Of a stretch of 64,000 bases of DNA, positions 35,905 through 44,837 are shown piece after piece; the stretch's first letter is position 1, and each line of letters begins with the position of its first letter. The DNA comes from Stenotrophomonas sp. 364 (GTDB lineage: Bacteria; Pseudomonadota; Gammaproteobacteria; Xanthomonadales; Xanthomonadaceae), in the NCBI RefSeq assembly GCF_009832905.1, contig NZ_CP047135.1:2582001-2646000 (forward strand), written 5' to 3'. A model generated the notes under the pieces. That model saw only the letters and a list, made by a program, of their open reading frames with translations. It did no database searches and was not told the DNA's origin. A program made the translations under genes and the position numbers.

Positions 35905-35933
35905 ATGTAAGCGTTTTCAATCCTGAATGTAAA
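35905..35933 (-). promoter_or_regulatory. lacI promoter with overlapping LacI operator
   Basis: On the minus strand TTTACA (35933-35928), 17 bases, TTACAT (35910-35905). The operator TGTAAGCGTTTTCA (plus strand, 35906-35919) covers the -10 and part of the spacer, which indicates autorepression. It shares TGWAANCGNTTWCA with the site at 31472-31485. Confidence 0.75.
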
Positions 35934-36025
35934 CACTACGTTAGGCCAATGTCGTCCGCCGGTAACATGAGCGTGTCTTCAGGGGCCCTGTCCTGGACTG
36001 ACCAGGACAAGGCAGGACAAGGCTT

Positions 36026-36295
36026 TCAGCCGTTTTTGGCCGGTGCCTCGGCGCGGATGGACAGCGCGTGGATATCGGTGTCCATCAGGGTGCCCAAGGC
36101 GGCATAGACCGCCCGGTGGCGCGCAAGTGGCAGCTTGCCTTCGAAGGCGGCGCTGACAATGTGCACATTGAAATGGCCGCGGCCATCGCGCGCGCCCTCA
36201 TGGCCGGCGTGGCGGTGGCTGTCGTCCTCCACCTCCAGCAGCTGCGGGTCCAGGGCCTGCTGCAGGGCCGCGCGGATCTGCTCGACCCGGGTCAC
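36026..36295 (-). CDS. BolA/IbaG-family protein
   Basis: 89 residues. The family fold is seen in [26 protein letters not shown] and [32 protein letters not shown]. BolA-type proteins bind monothiol glutaredoxins and Fe-S clusters through the conserved His and take part in iron-sulfur trafficking or stress response. The GTG start at 36295 overlaps the stop of the YciI gene (GTGA), so the two are translationally coupled. The long upstream extension is another frame of the YciI gene. Confidence 0.9.
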   Translation of the reverse strand: MTRVEQIRAALQQALDPQLLEVEDDSHRHAGHEGARDGRGHFNVHIVSAAFEGKLPLARHRAVYAALGTLMDTDIHALSIRAEAPAKNG

Positions 36296-36591
36296 GGCAG
36301 GACCTTGCGGAACGGGCGCACCTGCACGCGGGTGTAGACCCCGGCGTCCACGTAGGGGTCGGCGTCGGCCCAGGCCTGGGCCTGCGCCAGCGAATCGAAC
36401 TGGGCGATCACCACGCTGCCGCTGAACCCGGCCGGGCCCGGGTCTTCGCTGTCGATCGCCGGGCACGGCCCGGCCAGCAGCAGCCGGCCCTCATCGCGCA
36501 GGGCGGTCAAACGGGCCAGATGCGCGCCGCGCACCGCCATCCGGGCTGCCAACACGTCGGCACCGTCATAGCCTTCAATCACATACCACAC
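36292..36591 (-). CDS. YciI-family protein
   Basis: 99 residues of the dimeric alpha-beta (ferredoxin-like) YciI fold: [42 protein letters not shown]...[41 protein letters not shown]. It keeps the conserved His (RGAHLARL) and Asp (WADADPY) of the putative active site. The biochemical role of the family is unsettled. The start is GTG at 36591 with GGGAG six bases before it; a TTG two codons earlier touches the same sequence and is less likely. Confidence 0.85.
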   Translation of the reverse strand: MWYVIEGYDGADVLAARMAVRGAHLARLTALRDEGRLLLAGPCPAIDSEDPGPAGFSGSVVIAQFDSLAQAQAWADADPYVDAGVYTRVQVRPFRKVLP

Positions 36592-36936
36592 AGGCAACTC
36601 CCAAGGCTCAGCTAAACGAACCGGACGATTCTAGCCCGGCTCGCTGGACACTGCCGGGCTGAACCCGTACTCTTGACTCCATTGCACGTGGCTGGACGCA
36701 GCAGCCCCGCCGGTAGACGGCTTCACCGCCACCCGACGATCGACCCGCTGCCCCACACCAGTACACGTAGACGACCTCCCCGTAGTTCTGTCGCTGCCCG
36801 TCGCGGCGCGCCTTGCTGTTTGAAGTGTGGAACCGCGCCGACCCAGGCGTGTCATGGCTTGCCATCCTGCCGCCGGGCGTTCCGGAACGGCTGAGGGTGC
36901 GGCGACCGGTCCGTTGCAATACTGACATCACTCTTG
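36592..36936. other. Non-coding gap between yciI and scpA
   Basis: 345 bases between divergent genes. Open frames exist on both strands, but none has a recognisable domain or a ribosome site. It presumably carries the promoters of both transcripts; I could not place them, and I see no repeat. Confidence 0.5.
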
Positions 36937-37842
36937 ATGACCTCCGAACTCGCGCTCGACGCGAACCCGCAAATCCGGCCGACCGCCCCACAGCAGCAGG
37001 AAATGCCGCTGGCCGTGGTGCATGGTCAACCGGTCCTGCAGATTCCGCAGGACCTGTACATTCCGCCGGACGCGCTGGAAGTCATCCTCGATGCCTTCGA
37101 AGGCCCGCTGGACCTGCTGCTGTACCTGATCCGCCGGCAGAACCTGGACATTCTGGACATCCCGGTGGCCGAGATCACCCGCCAGTACGTCGAGTACATC
37201 AACGTCATGCAGGAGCTGCGCTTCGAACTGGCGGCCGAGTACCTGGTGATGGCGGCGATCCTGGCCGAAGTGAAGTCGCGGATGCTGCTGCCGCGACCGC
37301 CCAGCGTCGAGGGCGAGGAAGCCGACCCGCGCGCCGAGCTGGTGCGCCGGCTGCAGGAGTACGAACGCTTCAAACAGGCTGCCGAAGATATCGACGCCCT
37401 GCCCCGGCAGGACCGCGACACCACCCCGGTACATGCCTTCGTGCCCGACCGCGCCGCAGTGAAGCTGCCGCCGCCGGTGGACCTGAAGGAAATGCTGATG
37501 GCGCTGCACGACGTGCTCAAGCGCGCCGAGCTGTTCACCGGCCACGCGATCAAGCGCGAGGCCCTGAGCGTGCGCCAGCGCATGGGCGACGTGCTGGGGC
37601 GGCTGGAAGATGGCCAGTTTTACCGGTTTGAATCGCTGTTCACCGCCGAAGAAGGCAAGCTGGGCGTCCTGGTGACCTTCCTGGCCCTGCTGGAACTGGC
37701 CAAGGAGCAGCTGCTGGACATCGTCCAGGAAGCGCCGCTGGCGCCGATCTACGTCAAATCCCTGGCTGCCGGCAACACCAACGAACCGCTGCAGTTCAAC
37801 AGCGAATTCGATGACGCCGACGCCGCCAACGCATCCGACTGA
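36937..37842 (+). CDS. scpA: Segregation and condensation protein A
   Basis: 301 residues; the kleisin subunit of the Smc-ScpAB condensin that organises and separates chromosomes. After a variable head comes the family block LDAFEGPLDLLLYLIRRQNLDILDIPVAEITRQYVEYI, which binds the Smc neck and ScpB. The C-terminal winged-helix region is FYRFESLFTAEEGKLGVLVTFLALLELAKEQLLDIVQE. The start is the ATG at 36937. scpB follows after 15 bases. Confidence 0.94.
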   Translation: MTSELALDANPQIRPTAPQQQEMPLAVVHGQPVLQIPQDLYIPPDALEVILDAFEGPLDLLLYLIRRQNLDILDIPVAEITRQYVEYINVMQELRFELAAEYLVMAAILAEVKSRMLLPRPPSVEGEEADPRAELVRRLQEYERFKQAAEDIDALPRQDRDTTPVHAFVPDRAAVKLPPPVDLKEMLMALHDVLKRAELFTGHAIKREALSVRQRMGDVLGRLEDGQFYRFESLFTAEEGKLGVLVTFLALLELAKEQLLDIVQEAPLAPIYVKSLAAGNTNEPLQFNSEFDDADAANASD

Positions 37843-37857
37843 GCACCCGACCCACGC

Positions 37858-38793
37858 ATGGATCAATCGCTGATCAACCGTATTGTCGAAGGGGCGCTGC
37901 TGGCCTCCAGCCAGCCGCTGACCCTGGCGCAGCTGCAGGGCCTGTTCCCGGAAGAGGAACCGGCGCCGCCGGGCAGCATCGAGCGCGCACTGGAACTGCT
38001 GCGCGACGGCTGCGCCGAGCGCGGCGTGGAACTGGTGGAGGTGGCCTCCGGCTTCCGCTTCCAGGTCACCAATGAAGTGCACGGCTACATCGCCCGGCTG
38101 TGGACAGAACGCAAGACCCGCTACACCCGCGCCACCCTGGAAACCCTGGCGTTGATCGCCTACCGCCAGCCGATCACCCGCGGCGAAATTGAGCAGGTGC
38201 GTGGCGTGGCGGTCAGCAGCAACATCATCCAGGCGCTGGAAGAGCGCGAGTGGATCCGCGTGATCGGCCACCGCGACGTACCCGGCAAGCCGGCCCTGTT
38301 CGGCACCACCAAGGGCTTCCTGGACTACTTCGGGCTCAAGCGCCTGGACGAACTGCCGCCGCTGTCCGAGCTGCGCGACCTGGGCGAGCTGGAACCGCAG
38401 CTGCCGCTGGACCGCGATGGCCAGCCGGCCGGTCGCCTGGCCGCTGGCGCCGCCACCCCCGACGCCGAGCTGGACGGGGACGCAGCAAACGACGACACCC
38501 CGCCACTGGCAGGTGAAGACGAATCGCAGGACAATTCACCCGATGGCGGGCGCGCGCCCACCACCGATACCGCTGCAGACACCGAATCCAAAGCGCCGTT
38601 GCCGCCCCGCGACGACGACGCTGGAATGACCGCCCCTGATGGCGAACCCGATACCGCGCCGGGCGAGCGCGCGGCGCCCCAGAACGAAACCGAAAACAAC
38701 GCCGTCGCGAAGACGACCGTGGCTGTTGACGAAGCCGATCCCGAACCAGAGGCCGACGCACCCGTTGCCGGCCGGAGCCAAGTAAATGAGTGA
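37858..38793 (+). CDS. scpB: Segregation and condensation protein B
   Basis: 311 residues. The first 180 form the two winged-helix domains of ScpB (IVEGALLASSQPLTLAQLQGLF ... RATLETLALIAYRQPITRGEIEQVRGVAVSSNIIQALEEREWI, then PALFGTTKGFLDYFGLKRLDELPPL). The remaining ~130 residues are an acidic, disordered Pro/Ala/Asp tail, longer than in most homologues. ScpB dimers stabilise ScpA on Smc. It overlaps rluB by eight bases, a common coupling in gamma-proteobacteria. Confidence 0.93.
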   Translation: MDQSLINRIVEGALLASSQPLTLAQLQGLFPEEEPAPPGSIERALELLRDGCAERGVELVEVASGFRFQVTNEVHGYIARLWTERKTRYTRATLETLALIAYRQPITRGEIEQVRGVAVSSNIIQALEEREWIRVIGHRDVPGKPALFGTTKGFLDYFGLKRLDELPPLSELRDLGELEPQLPLDRDGQPAGRLAAGAATPDAELDGDAANDDTPPLAGEDESQDNSPDGGRAPTTDTAADTESKAPLPPRDDDAGMTAPDGEPDTAPGERAAPQNETENNAVAKTTVAVDEADPEPEADAPVAGRSQVNE

Positions 38794-40615
38794 CACCCCC
38801 CGCAAGCCGTCTTTGAACAAGCTTTCGCTCAAGCGCGAAACCGCCACCGACCAGCCCAAGCTGGAAGAACGCCTGCACAAGGTGCTGGCCCAGGCCGGGC
38901 TCGGTTCGCGCCGCGCGCTGGAGCAGCGCATCGCCGATGGCCTGGTCAAGGTCAACGGCGAAGTCGCGCAGACCGGCCAGTCGATCAAGAGCGGCGACAA
39001 GGTCGAGCTGGACGGCCGCGGCTTCGTGGCTACCGCGCTGACCGAAACCTCGCGCGTGCTGGCCTACAACAAGCCGGAAGGCGAAGTAACCACCCGCGAA
39101 GACCCCGAAGGTCGCCCGACCGTGTTCGAAGCGCTGCCTGCCCTCAAGGGCGCGCGCTGGATCGCGATCGGCCGCCTGGACATCAACACCACCGGCCTGC
39201 TGCTGGCAACCACCGACGGTGAGCTGGCCAACGCGATGATGCACCCCTCCTACGAGGTCGAGCGCGAGTACGTGGTGCGCGTGCGCGCCCCGGAAGGCGA
39301 AGAGAAGGTGCCCGACAACATCGTCGACCGCCTCGCCCGTGGCGTGGCGCTGGAAGACGGCCCGGCCAAGTTCGACGAGATCGAACGCATCGGCGGCACC
39401 GACTCGCACGACTGGTTCCGCGTGGTTGTCAAGGAAGGCCGCAACCGCGAAGTGCGCCGCCTGTGGGAATCGCAGGGCTGCCAGGTCAGCCGCCTGAAGC
39501 GCACCCGCTACGGCAAGGTCAGCCTGCCGCGCGAACTGCTGCGCGGCCAGTCGGTGGAACTGCCGGCCAAGCAGGTTGAAGCGCTGCGCGCAGAACTGAA
39601 GCTGGAAGAAGGCGCGCCGTCGGCACTGACCCTGCAGCCGGTGATCGGCCAGCGTCGCGCCGCCAAGACCACCGTGCGCGTGTCGCGCGAGGGTGGCCGT
39701 GGCAATGCCTACGTCAACGGCCACAACTCGGCCGACGAAGGCCGCGAGCTGCGTCGTTTCGACAACGTGCGCGAAGAGCGCGGCCGTGGTCGCGGCGGCA
39801 AGGGCGGCGGCTTCAAGGGTGGCCTGACGGTCAGCGGTGAAGCGGCGGCCAAGCAGTCGCAGCGTCCGTTCAAGGCGCGCCCGGACAAGGGCAACCGTGC
39901 CCTGCCCGAAGGCAACCCGGCCGCGTTCCGCAGCTGGTACGTGCCGGACGGTGTCAGCACCGGCCCGAGCAACCACCGCAATGCAGGCCCGGGCGCAGCC
40001 CGTGGTCCGGGTGCGCGGGGTCCGGGTGCCGGCGCAGGTGCCGGTGGCCAGGGCCGTCCGTACGGCAAGCCGAAGGGTCCGGGCGGCGCAGGCGGCCCGG
40101 GTCGCGGCAGCTACGGCGGCGGCGCTGAAGGCCGTGGCGGCTACGGCGGCGGTGGCGGTGGTTACGGCGGCGACAACCGCGGTGGCGAAAGCCGTGGCGG
40201 CTACGGTGGCCAGGGCCGTCCGGCCGGCGCCGGTGCCGGTGGCAACCGCGGTGGCCAGAGCGGCCAGGGCCCGTCGCGTCATCCGTACGGCCATCCGGGC
40301 AATGCCCCGAGCTTCCCGTCCGACCACGCCAATCCGGGCAGCAGCCCGTACGGCAGCGCGCGTCCGGCGGGTAACCGCAGTCCGGGTGGTCCAGGTGGCA
40401 ATCGTGGTCCGGGCGGTCCCGGTGCGCGTGGTCCCGGCGCCAATGCGCGCGGCCCCGGTGGTCCCGGCGGCAATCGCGGTCCGGGTGGCCCGGGCGGCAA
40501 CCGTGGCCCGGGCGGTCCCGGTGGTCGGGGTCCCGGCGGCCCGGGCGGTCGGCCCGGCGGCAGCCGCGGTCCGGGCGGCGGCGGTCACCGTGGCGGCGGC
40601 CCGCGCGGCGGCTGA
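38786..40615 (+). CDS. rluB: 23S rRNA pseudouridine synthase RluB with Gly-rich tail
   Basis: 609 residues. An S4 domain (LEERLHKVLAQAGLGSRRALEQRIADGLVKVNGEVA) is followed by the RsuA/RluB catalytic domain with GRLDINTTGLLLATTDGELA (catalytic Asp near residue 132) and the family block GRNREVRRLWESQGCQVSRLKRTRYG. E. coli RluB makes pseudouridine 2605 in 23S rRNA and has 291 residues. Here about 250 further residues are Gly/Arg/Pro repeats (GPGG, RGG, GGYGG), a likely disordered RNA-binding tail. A strong terminator follows. Confidence 0.93.
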   Translation: MSDTPRKPSLNKLSLKRETATDQPKLEERLHKVLAQAGLGSRRALEQRIADGLVKVNGEVAQTGQSIKSGDKVELDGRGFVATALTETSRVLAYNKPEGEVTTREDPEGRPTVFEALPALKGARWIAIGRLDINTTGLLLATTDGELANAMMHPSYEVEREYVVRVRAPEGEEKVPDNIVDRLARGVALEDGPAKFDEIERIGGTDSHDWFRVVVKEGRNREVRRLWESQGCQVSRLKRTRYGKVSLPRELLRGQSVELPAKQVEALRAELKLEEGAPSALTLQPVIGQRRAAKTTVRVSREGGRGNAYVNGHNSADEGRELRRFDNVREERGRGRGGKGGGFKGGLTVSGEAAAKQSQRPFKARPDKGNRALPEGNPAAFRSWYVPDGVSTGPSNHRNAGPGAARGPGARGPGAGAGAGGQGRPYGKPKGPGGAGGPGRGSYGGGAEGRGGYGGGGGGYGGDNRGGESRGGYGGQGRPAGAGAGGNRGGQSGQGPSRHPYGHPGNAPSFPSDHANPGSSPYGSARPAGNRSPGGPGGNRGPGGPGARGPGANARGPGGPGGNRGPGGPGGNRGPGGPGGRGPGGPGGRPGGSRGPGGGGHRGGGPRGG

Positions 40616-40634
40616 TCACTGACACCCTGAGATC

Positions 40635-40665
40635 AAAAAACCCCGGCTTCGGCCGGGGTTTTTTT
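40635..40665 (+). terminator. Rho-independent terminator of scpA-scpB-rluB
   Basis: Stem AAAAACCCCGGC / GCCGGGGTTTTT with a TTCG loop and T7, 19 bases after the rluB stop. Confidence 0.95.
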
Positions 40666-40701
40666 ATGGGGTCTGACCGCGCGTCATGCCGCTCGCCTCC
40701 G

Positions 40702-40729
40702 GTAGAGCCACCTCACCGGGGGCTGCACG
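40702..40729 (+). repeat. SMAG-type element, decayed
   Basis: GTAGAGCCACC head intact; the second arm is only partly complementary. It faces the intact copy at 40749-40771. Confidence 0.6.
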
Positions 40730-40748
40730 TAATGCCGAACAGTGATGC

Positions 40749-40771
40749 AGCCACCCATGGGGTGGCTCTAC
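40749..40771 (-). repeat. SMAG-type GTAG palindrome
   Basis: On the minus strand GTAGAGCCACC-CCATGGGTGGCT, three bases beyond the stop of the secreted protein gene; identical to 12818-12840. Confidence 0.8.
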
Positions 40772-40773
40772 CG

Positions 40774-41208
40774 TCAGCGGCGCTCGATAGTGAACTTGCC
40801 CAGGCCCACGCCCAGGTCCCAGCCCTTGCCGGTACCGGCCAGCGCGAGCGACACATCGCCCTTGGTCATGACCTGCGCATTGCTGGATTTGTCGGCGCCC
40901 GCATGGGCTTCCACCGAGGCGTAGGAGCCGATCAGGTCGTTGACCGAATACGCGCCGGAGAACTTGCCCTTGCCGTCGACGATCTTGGATTTGCCCACGG
41001 TCAGCCCGCCGCCCTTGACGGTGATCTTCACCGGAATGCGCGCGCCGTTGTCGCAGCTGATGGTGCCGGTGCCCGATGCGGTCTTGTACAGCACCGACCA
41101 GCCGGCCAGGTTGTAGTGCAGCTCGCAGTCGATGTTGCCGGCTGCCTGGGCGGCCGAGGCCGTCGAGAGGCCGGCCAGCGCGATCAAAACCAGGGAGAAC
41201 TTCTTCAT
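40774..41208 (-). CDS. Secreted protein of unknown function
   Basis: 144 residues with a textbook signal peptide (KKFSLVLIALAGLSTASAAQA). The mature part has two Cys (IDCELHYN, ISCDNG) and a beta-rich, Gly-rich sequence (VGKSKIVDGKGKFSGAYSVNDLIGSYASVEAHAG) ending in GLGKFTIERR. It may be a small periplasmic beta-sandwich or barrel. I do not recognise a family with confidence. The ATG at 41208 is fixed by the signal peptide. It is a single gene with a palindromic repeat at its end. Confidence 0.7.
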   Translation of the reverse strand: MKKFSLVLIALAGLSTASAAQAAGNIDCELHYNLAGWSVLYKTASGTGTISCDNGARIPVKITVKGGGLTVGKSKIVDGKGKFSGAYSVNDLIGSYASVEAHAGADKSSNAQVMTKGDVSLALAGTGKGWDLGVGLGKFTIERR

Positions 41209-41300
41209 GCGATCCGCTCGTACTCAGTGGGTGACGAGGCGAATCTAGCAGTGGCCGCGTGTGACCCGGATGAGGCCACACGCCGCCGTCAGGCCATCGT

Positions 41301-42134
41301 TCAGCCAGCGTCGACCGGGCCGTCCAGAGTGAACGCATCGGCATCGAGCATCGCCGGGAAGCGTGCGCGGTGCGCGGCCAATGCCGCCGCCGAGATGGTG
41401 GTGGTGACCACCTGCTGGACCTCGCGCACTTCCACCTGCGGCTGGCCGAGGAAGTCGATCACCGCACTGTCGCCGGCATAGTGCAGGTCGTTGCCATCCA
41501 CGCCCACCCGGTTGACCGCCGCCACGAAGCACAGGTTTTCGATCGCACGTGCACGCAGCAGCGTACGCCACGGATACGCGCGTGCCGACGGCCAGTTGGC
41601 CACGAAGATCTGCAGGTCGAAGTCCAGCTCGCCCGGGCGCTCCACATCGAAGCGGTTGCGGCAGAACACCGGGAAACGCAGGTCGTAGCAGACCTGCGGA
41701 TTGATCCGCCAGCCCTTCCATTCCACGCTCAGGCGCTCGTTGCCGGCCGCGTAGCGCAGGTGCTCGTTGCCGTAACGGAACAGATGGCGCTTGTCGTAAT
41801 GCTGCAGCTCGCCGTCGGGCGTGGCCCACAGCAAACGGTTGTACACGCCCTGCCCCACCCGCAGCTGCACGCTGCCGGTGACCGCCGCGCCCAGCAATAC
41901 CGCCTGCTCGCGGATCCAGGCCACGGTCGGGCCGTCCATGCCTTCGGCCTTGTCGATGGCCTCGTTGGAGAAGCCACTGGTAAAGGTCTCCGGCAGGATC
42001 ACCAGGTCGGTCTGCCCGGCCAGCGGGGCCAGCAGCGCGCCGTAGTACGCGCGGTTGCCAGCCGGGTCGTGCCAGCGGGTATCGCCCTGGACCAGGGAGA
42101 CGCGCAGGTCACCACGTTCGACGGGGGTAGCCAT
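41301..42134 (-). CDS. Nitrilase-family omega-amidase (YafV/Nit2 type)
   Basis: 277 residues. The nitrilase triad is Glu49 (VILPETFTSGF), Lys115 (HYDKRHLF) and Cys149 (QVCYDLRFPVFCRN). The family blocks match YafV/Nit2, which hydrolyse alpha-ketoglutaramate or alpha-ketosuccinamate. The ATG at 42134 overlaps the stop of the aminotransferase gene by one base (TGATG). A glutamine transaminase next to an omega-amidase is the known two-step glutamine transamination route used in methionine salvage, where the amidase makes the transamination irreversible. Confidence 0.88.
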   Translation of the reverse strand: MATPVERGDLRVSLVQGDTRWHDPAGNRAYYGALLAPLAGQTDLVILPETFTSGFSNEAIDKAEGMDGPTVAWIREQAVLLGAAVTGSVQLRVGQGVYNRLLWATPDGELQHYDKRHLFRYGNEHLRYAAGNERLSVEWKGWRINPQVCYDLRFPVFCRNRFDVERPGELDFDLQIFVANWPSARAYPWRTLLRARAIENLCFVAAVNRVGVDGNDLHYAGDSAVIDFLGQPQVEVREVQQVVTTTISAAALAAHRARFPAMLDADAFTLDGPVDAG

Positions 42135-43282
42135 CACAGCACCTGCAGGCGTTCGATCGCCGCATCCAGCGTGGCGTCGTTCTTGGCAAAGCACAGCCGC
42201 ACCAGGCGCTGCCCGACCGGTGCGGTTTCATAGAACGGCGACAACGGGATCGCGGCCACGCCTTTTTCGATCGTCAGCCACTTCACGAACTCGTGGTCGG
42301 GCAGATCGCTGATCGCCGAGTAATCCACCAGCTGGAAGTAACCGCCCGGCACCGGCAGCGGGGTCAGGCGGGTGGTCAGCAGCTGGTCGCGGAAGCGGTC
42401 GCGCTTGGCCTGGTAGAACGCGCCCAGTTCCAGATGGTGCTCGGGCTCGTCACGGATCATCGCGGCAAAGCCGTACTGGGCCGGACCGAAGCTGGTGAAG
42501 GTGTTGTACTGGTGGACCTTGCGGAACTCGGCGCTCATCGCCGGCGGTGCGATCGCATAGCCGATCTTCCAGCCGGTGCAGTGGTAGGTCTTGCCGAAGC
42601 TGGAGATCACGAACGCGCGTTCGCGCAGTTCCGGGTAGCGCAGTGCCGATTCGTGGCGGCGGCCGTCGTAGATGATGTGCTCGTACACCTCATCGGAAAT
42701 CAGGTAAATGCCGGTGCCGCGCAACACATCGGCCAGCGCCTGCATGTCGTCGGCACTCAGCATCGCACCGGACGGATTGTGCGGGGTGTTGACCATCAGC
42801 AGGCGGGTACGCGAGGTAATCGCCGCGCGCACGCGGTCCCAGTCCACCGCGAAGGTCTGCGGGTCCAGCGGCACGTGCACCGCGCGCGCGCCGGCCAGGT
42901 CGATGGCCGGCTCGTAGCAGTCGTACGCCGGGTCCAGCACGATCACTTCCTCGCCCGGGCGCACCACGGCGTGGATGGCGTTGAAGATCGCCTCGGTGGC
43001 GCCGCTGGTCACGGTGATTTCCGCGTCCGGGTCCACCTGCGCGCCGTACAGATCCAGCGACTTCTGCGCGATGGCCTGGCGCAGCGGCGCCACCCCGGTC
43101 ATCGGCGGGTACTGGTTCAAGCCGCCCTGCATGGCCTTGATGGTTTCATCCAGCAGGCGCTGCGGCGCGGAGAAATCCGGAAACCCCTGCCCCAGGTTCA
43201 CGGCGCCATGCTCGGCAGCCAGCTGGGACATCACGGTGAAAATGGTGGTGCCCACCTTGGGCAGCTTGGTTTGCGGTTGCAT
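42134..43282 (-). CDS. PLP-dependent aminotransferase, methionine/glutamine type (YbdL-like)
   Basis: 382 residues, fold type I aminotransferase subgroup I. The PLP lysine is Lys231 in [27 protein letters not shown] and [12 protein letters not shown] supply Asn and Asp/Tyr contacts. The sequence fits YbdL/kynurenine-glutamine transaminase K-like enzymes that transaminate 2-keto-4-methylthiobutyrate to methionine. Coupling by overlap with an omega-amidase supports glutamine as amino donor. The ATG at 43282 matches homologues. It is divergent from the ccm operon, with an 86-base gap. Confidence 0.88.
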   Translation of the reverse strand: MQPQTKLPKVGTTIFTVMSQLAAEHGAVNLGQGFPDFSAPQRLLDETIKAMQGGLNQYPPMTGVAPLRQAIAQKSLDLYGAQVDPDAEITVTSGATEAIFNAIHAVVRPGEEVIVLDPAYDCYEPAIDLAGARAVHVPLDPQTFAVDWDRVRAAITSRTRLLMVNTPHNPSGAMLSADDMQALADVLRGTGIYLISDEVYEHIIYDGRRHESALRYPELRERAFVISSFGKTYHCTGWKIGYAIAPPAMSAEFRKVHQYNTFTSFGPAQYGFAAMIRDEPEHHLELGAFYQAKRDRFRDQLLTTRLTPLPVPGGYFQLVDYSAISDLPDHEFVKWLTIEKGVAAIPLSPFYETAPVGQRLVRLCFAKNDATLDAAIERLQVL

Positions 43283-43336
43283 CGGCCGGAAAGAAGAAAA
43301 GGGGGAAAGGCCAGTGTACGCAAAACCCCCGATACA

Positions 43337-43372
43337 ATGACCGCCCCTTCCGCCGCAAAGACCGCCCTTTGA
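43337..43372 (+). CDS. Possible 11-residue leader peptide of the ccm operon
   Basis: ATG...TGA encoding [11 protein letters not shown]. Its stop overlaps the TTG start of ccmA by three bases in another frame (TTTGA). Such overlap could let terminating ribosomes start ccmA, which otherwise has no clear ribosome site. No strong ribosome site precedes the leader either, so this is tentative. Confidence 0.3.
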   Translation: MTAPSAAKTAL

Positions 43373-44049
43373 ACGCTCCTCCGTTGCTGGCCGCCCAAGG
43401 CCTTGCCTTCAGTCGCAACGATGAGCCGGTGTTCGGCCCGCTCGATTTCCACATCGACGCCGGTGAAGCGCTGCTGGTGCAGGGCGACAACGGGTCCGGC
43501 AAGACCACCCTGCTGCGGGTGCTGGCCGGCCTGCTGCGCGCCGATGCCGGGCAGGTGCAGATCGACGGGCGGGCCGCCGGGCACAAGGAGCGCGCGCGGT
43601 TCGTGGCCTACCTGAGCCACCTGCCGGCGCTGAAGGCCGATCTGGACACGCTGGAGAACCTGCATTTCCTGTGCGGCCTGCACGGGCGGCGCACGCGCCA
43701 GATGCCGGGCAACGCGCTGGCCATCGTCGGACTGGCCGGCTATGAAGACACCTTGGTGCGCCAGCTCTCGGCCGGGCAGAAGCGGCGCCTGGCGCTGGCC
43801 CGGATCTGGCTGTCGCCGGCCCCGCTGTGGCTGCTCGACGAACCCTACGCCAACCTCGACCTGGACGGCATCAACCTGGTGAACCGGATGATTTCCGCGC
43901 ACCTGCGCAGCGGTGGTGCTGCCCTGGTGACCACCCACGGCGCCTACGCCGCGCCGCCGGTACAGACGCGGCTGCTGCGGCTGTCGCCTGCGGGGGAGGT
44001 TTCAGCGTCTGCCGGGCAGAGCCCGGCACCACAAGGGGGTGCCGCATGA
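43369..44049 (+). CDS. ccmA: Haem-export ABC ATPase CcmA
   Basis: 226 residues; the ATPase of the CcmABCD complex that releases holo-CcmE in cytochrome c maturation. Walker A is [11 protein letters not shown], signature [12 protein letters not shown], Walker B PLWLLDEP, switch His in TTHGA. The TTG start at 43369 gives the usual N-terminus ([17 protein letters not shown]); no in-frame ATG lies nearby. It is the first gene of a nine-gene ccm operon and overlaps ccmB by four bases. Confidence 0.92.
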   Translation: MNAPPLLAAQGLAFSRNDEPVFGPLDFHIDAGEALLVQGDNGSGKTTLLRVLAGLLRADAGQVQIDGRAAGHKERARFVAYLSHLPALKADLDTLENLHFLCGLHGRRTRQMPGNALAIVGLAGYEDTLVRQLSAGQKRRLALARIWLSPAPLWLLDEPYANLDLDGINLVNRMISAHLRSGGAALVTTHGAYAAPPVQTRLLRLSPAGEVSASAGQSPAPQGGAA

Positions 44050-44741
44050 TCGCGCCGGGTACCGAACCGGGCCTGTGGCAGACCGCGCGGGCGCTGGCCC
44101 GGCGCGACCTGCGCCTGCTGTGGCGGCGCCGCGGCGATGCCCTGCAGCCGCTGATGTTCGCCGTGCTGGTGGTGGTGCTGTTCGCCCTGGCGCTGGGCCG
44201 CGAGCCGCAGCTGATGGCGCAGGTGGGCGCGGCGGTGCTGTGGCTGGCGGTGCTGCTGGCCGGCCAGCTGGCGCTGGATTCCATGTTCCGCAGCGACGCC
44301 GAGGACGGCTCGCTGGAGCAGTGGCTTCTGGCGCCGGTGCCGCTGGCCTGGCTGGTGCTGGTGCGGGTGCTGCTGCATTGGGCCACCACCGCCCTGCCGC
44401 TGATCGTGGTCAGCCCGTTGCTGGCGGAAATGCTGCATCTGCCGCATGACCAACTGCCCATCCTGCTGGCATCGTTGCTGCTGGGAACACCGTTGCTCAG
44501 CCTGATCGGCGGCGTGGTTGCCGCGCTGACCGTGGGCATCCGGCGCTCTGGTATTCTCGTGGCGTTGCTGGCCTTGCCGCTGTACGTACCGGTGCTGGTG
44601 TTCGGTGCAGGCAGTGTCGGGGCCGCCGCACGCGGTCAGGATCCGGTGGGGGCGCTGCTGTTGCTGGGCGCCGGGCTGGTGGTGGCGCTGGTGCTTGCAC
44701 CGCTGGCCACCGCCGCGGCCATCCGGATATCGTTGAATTGA
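44046..44741 (+). CDS. ccmB: Haem exporter subunit CcmB
   Basis: 231 residues, six membrane helices. The family block [32 protein letters not shown] is present, with the polar SLEQ loop typical of CcmB. It forms the membrane part of the CcmAB ABC transporter. Starts in the ATGA overlap with ccmA. Confidence 0.93.
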   Translation: MIAPGTEPGLWQTARALARRDLRLLWRRRGDALQPLMFAVLVVVLFALALGREPQLMAQVGAAVLWLAVLLAGQLALDSMFRSDAEDGSLEQWLLAPVPLAWLVLVRVLLHWATTALPLIVVSPLLAEMLHLPHDQLPILLASLLLGTPLLSLIGGVVAALTVGIRRSGILVALLALPLYVPVLVFGAGSVGAAARGQDPVGALLLLGAGLVVALVLAPLATAAAIRISLN

Positions 44742-44837
44742 GCAGTCGTCCACCGCCACACCGTTTACAGCGTCACCGTTCAACACGCCGCTCCACGTCC
44801 GTTGAATCGTCGCCCTAGGCTGGATAGCTACCGCTGC

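Noticed and set aside
36608..36991. A 127-codon minus-strand frame upstream of scpA
   Set aside because: It overlaps the scpA start, has no ribosome site or domain, and is rich in Arg/Gly/Ser as expected of a chance frame.
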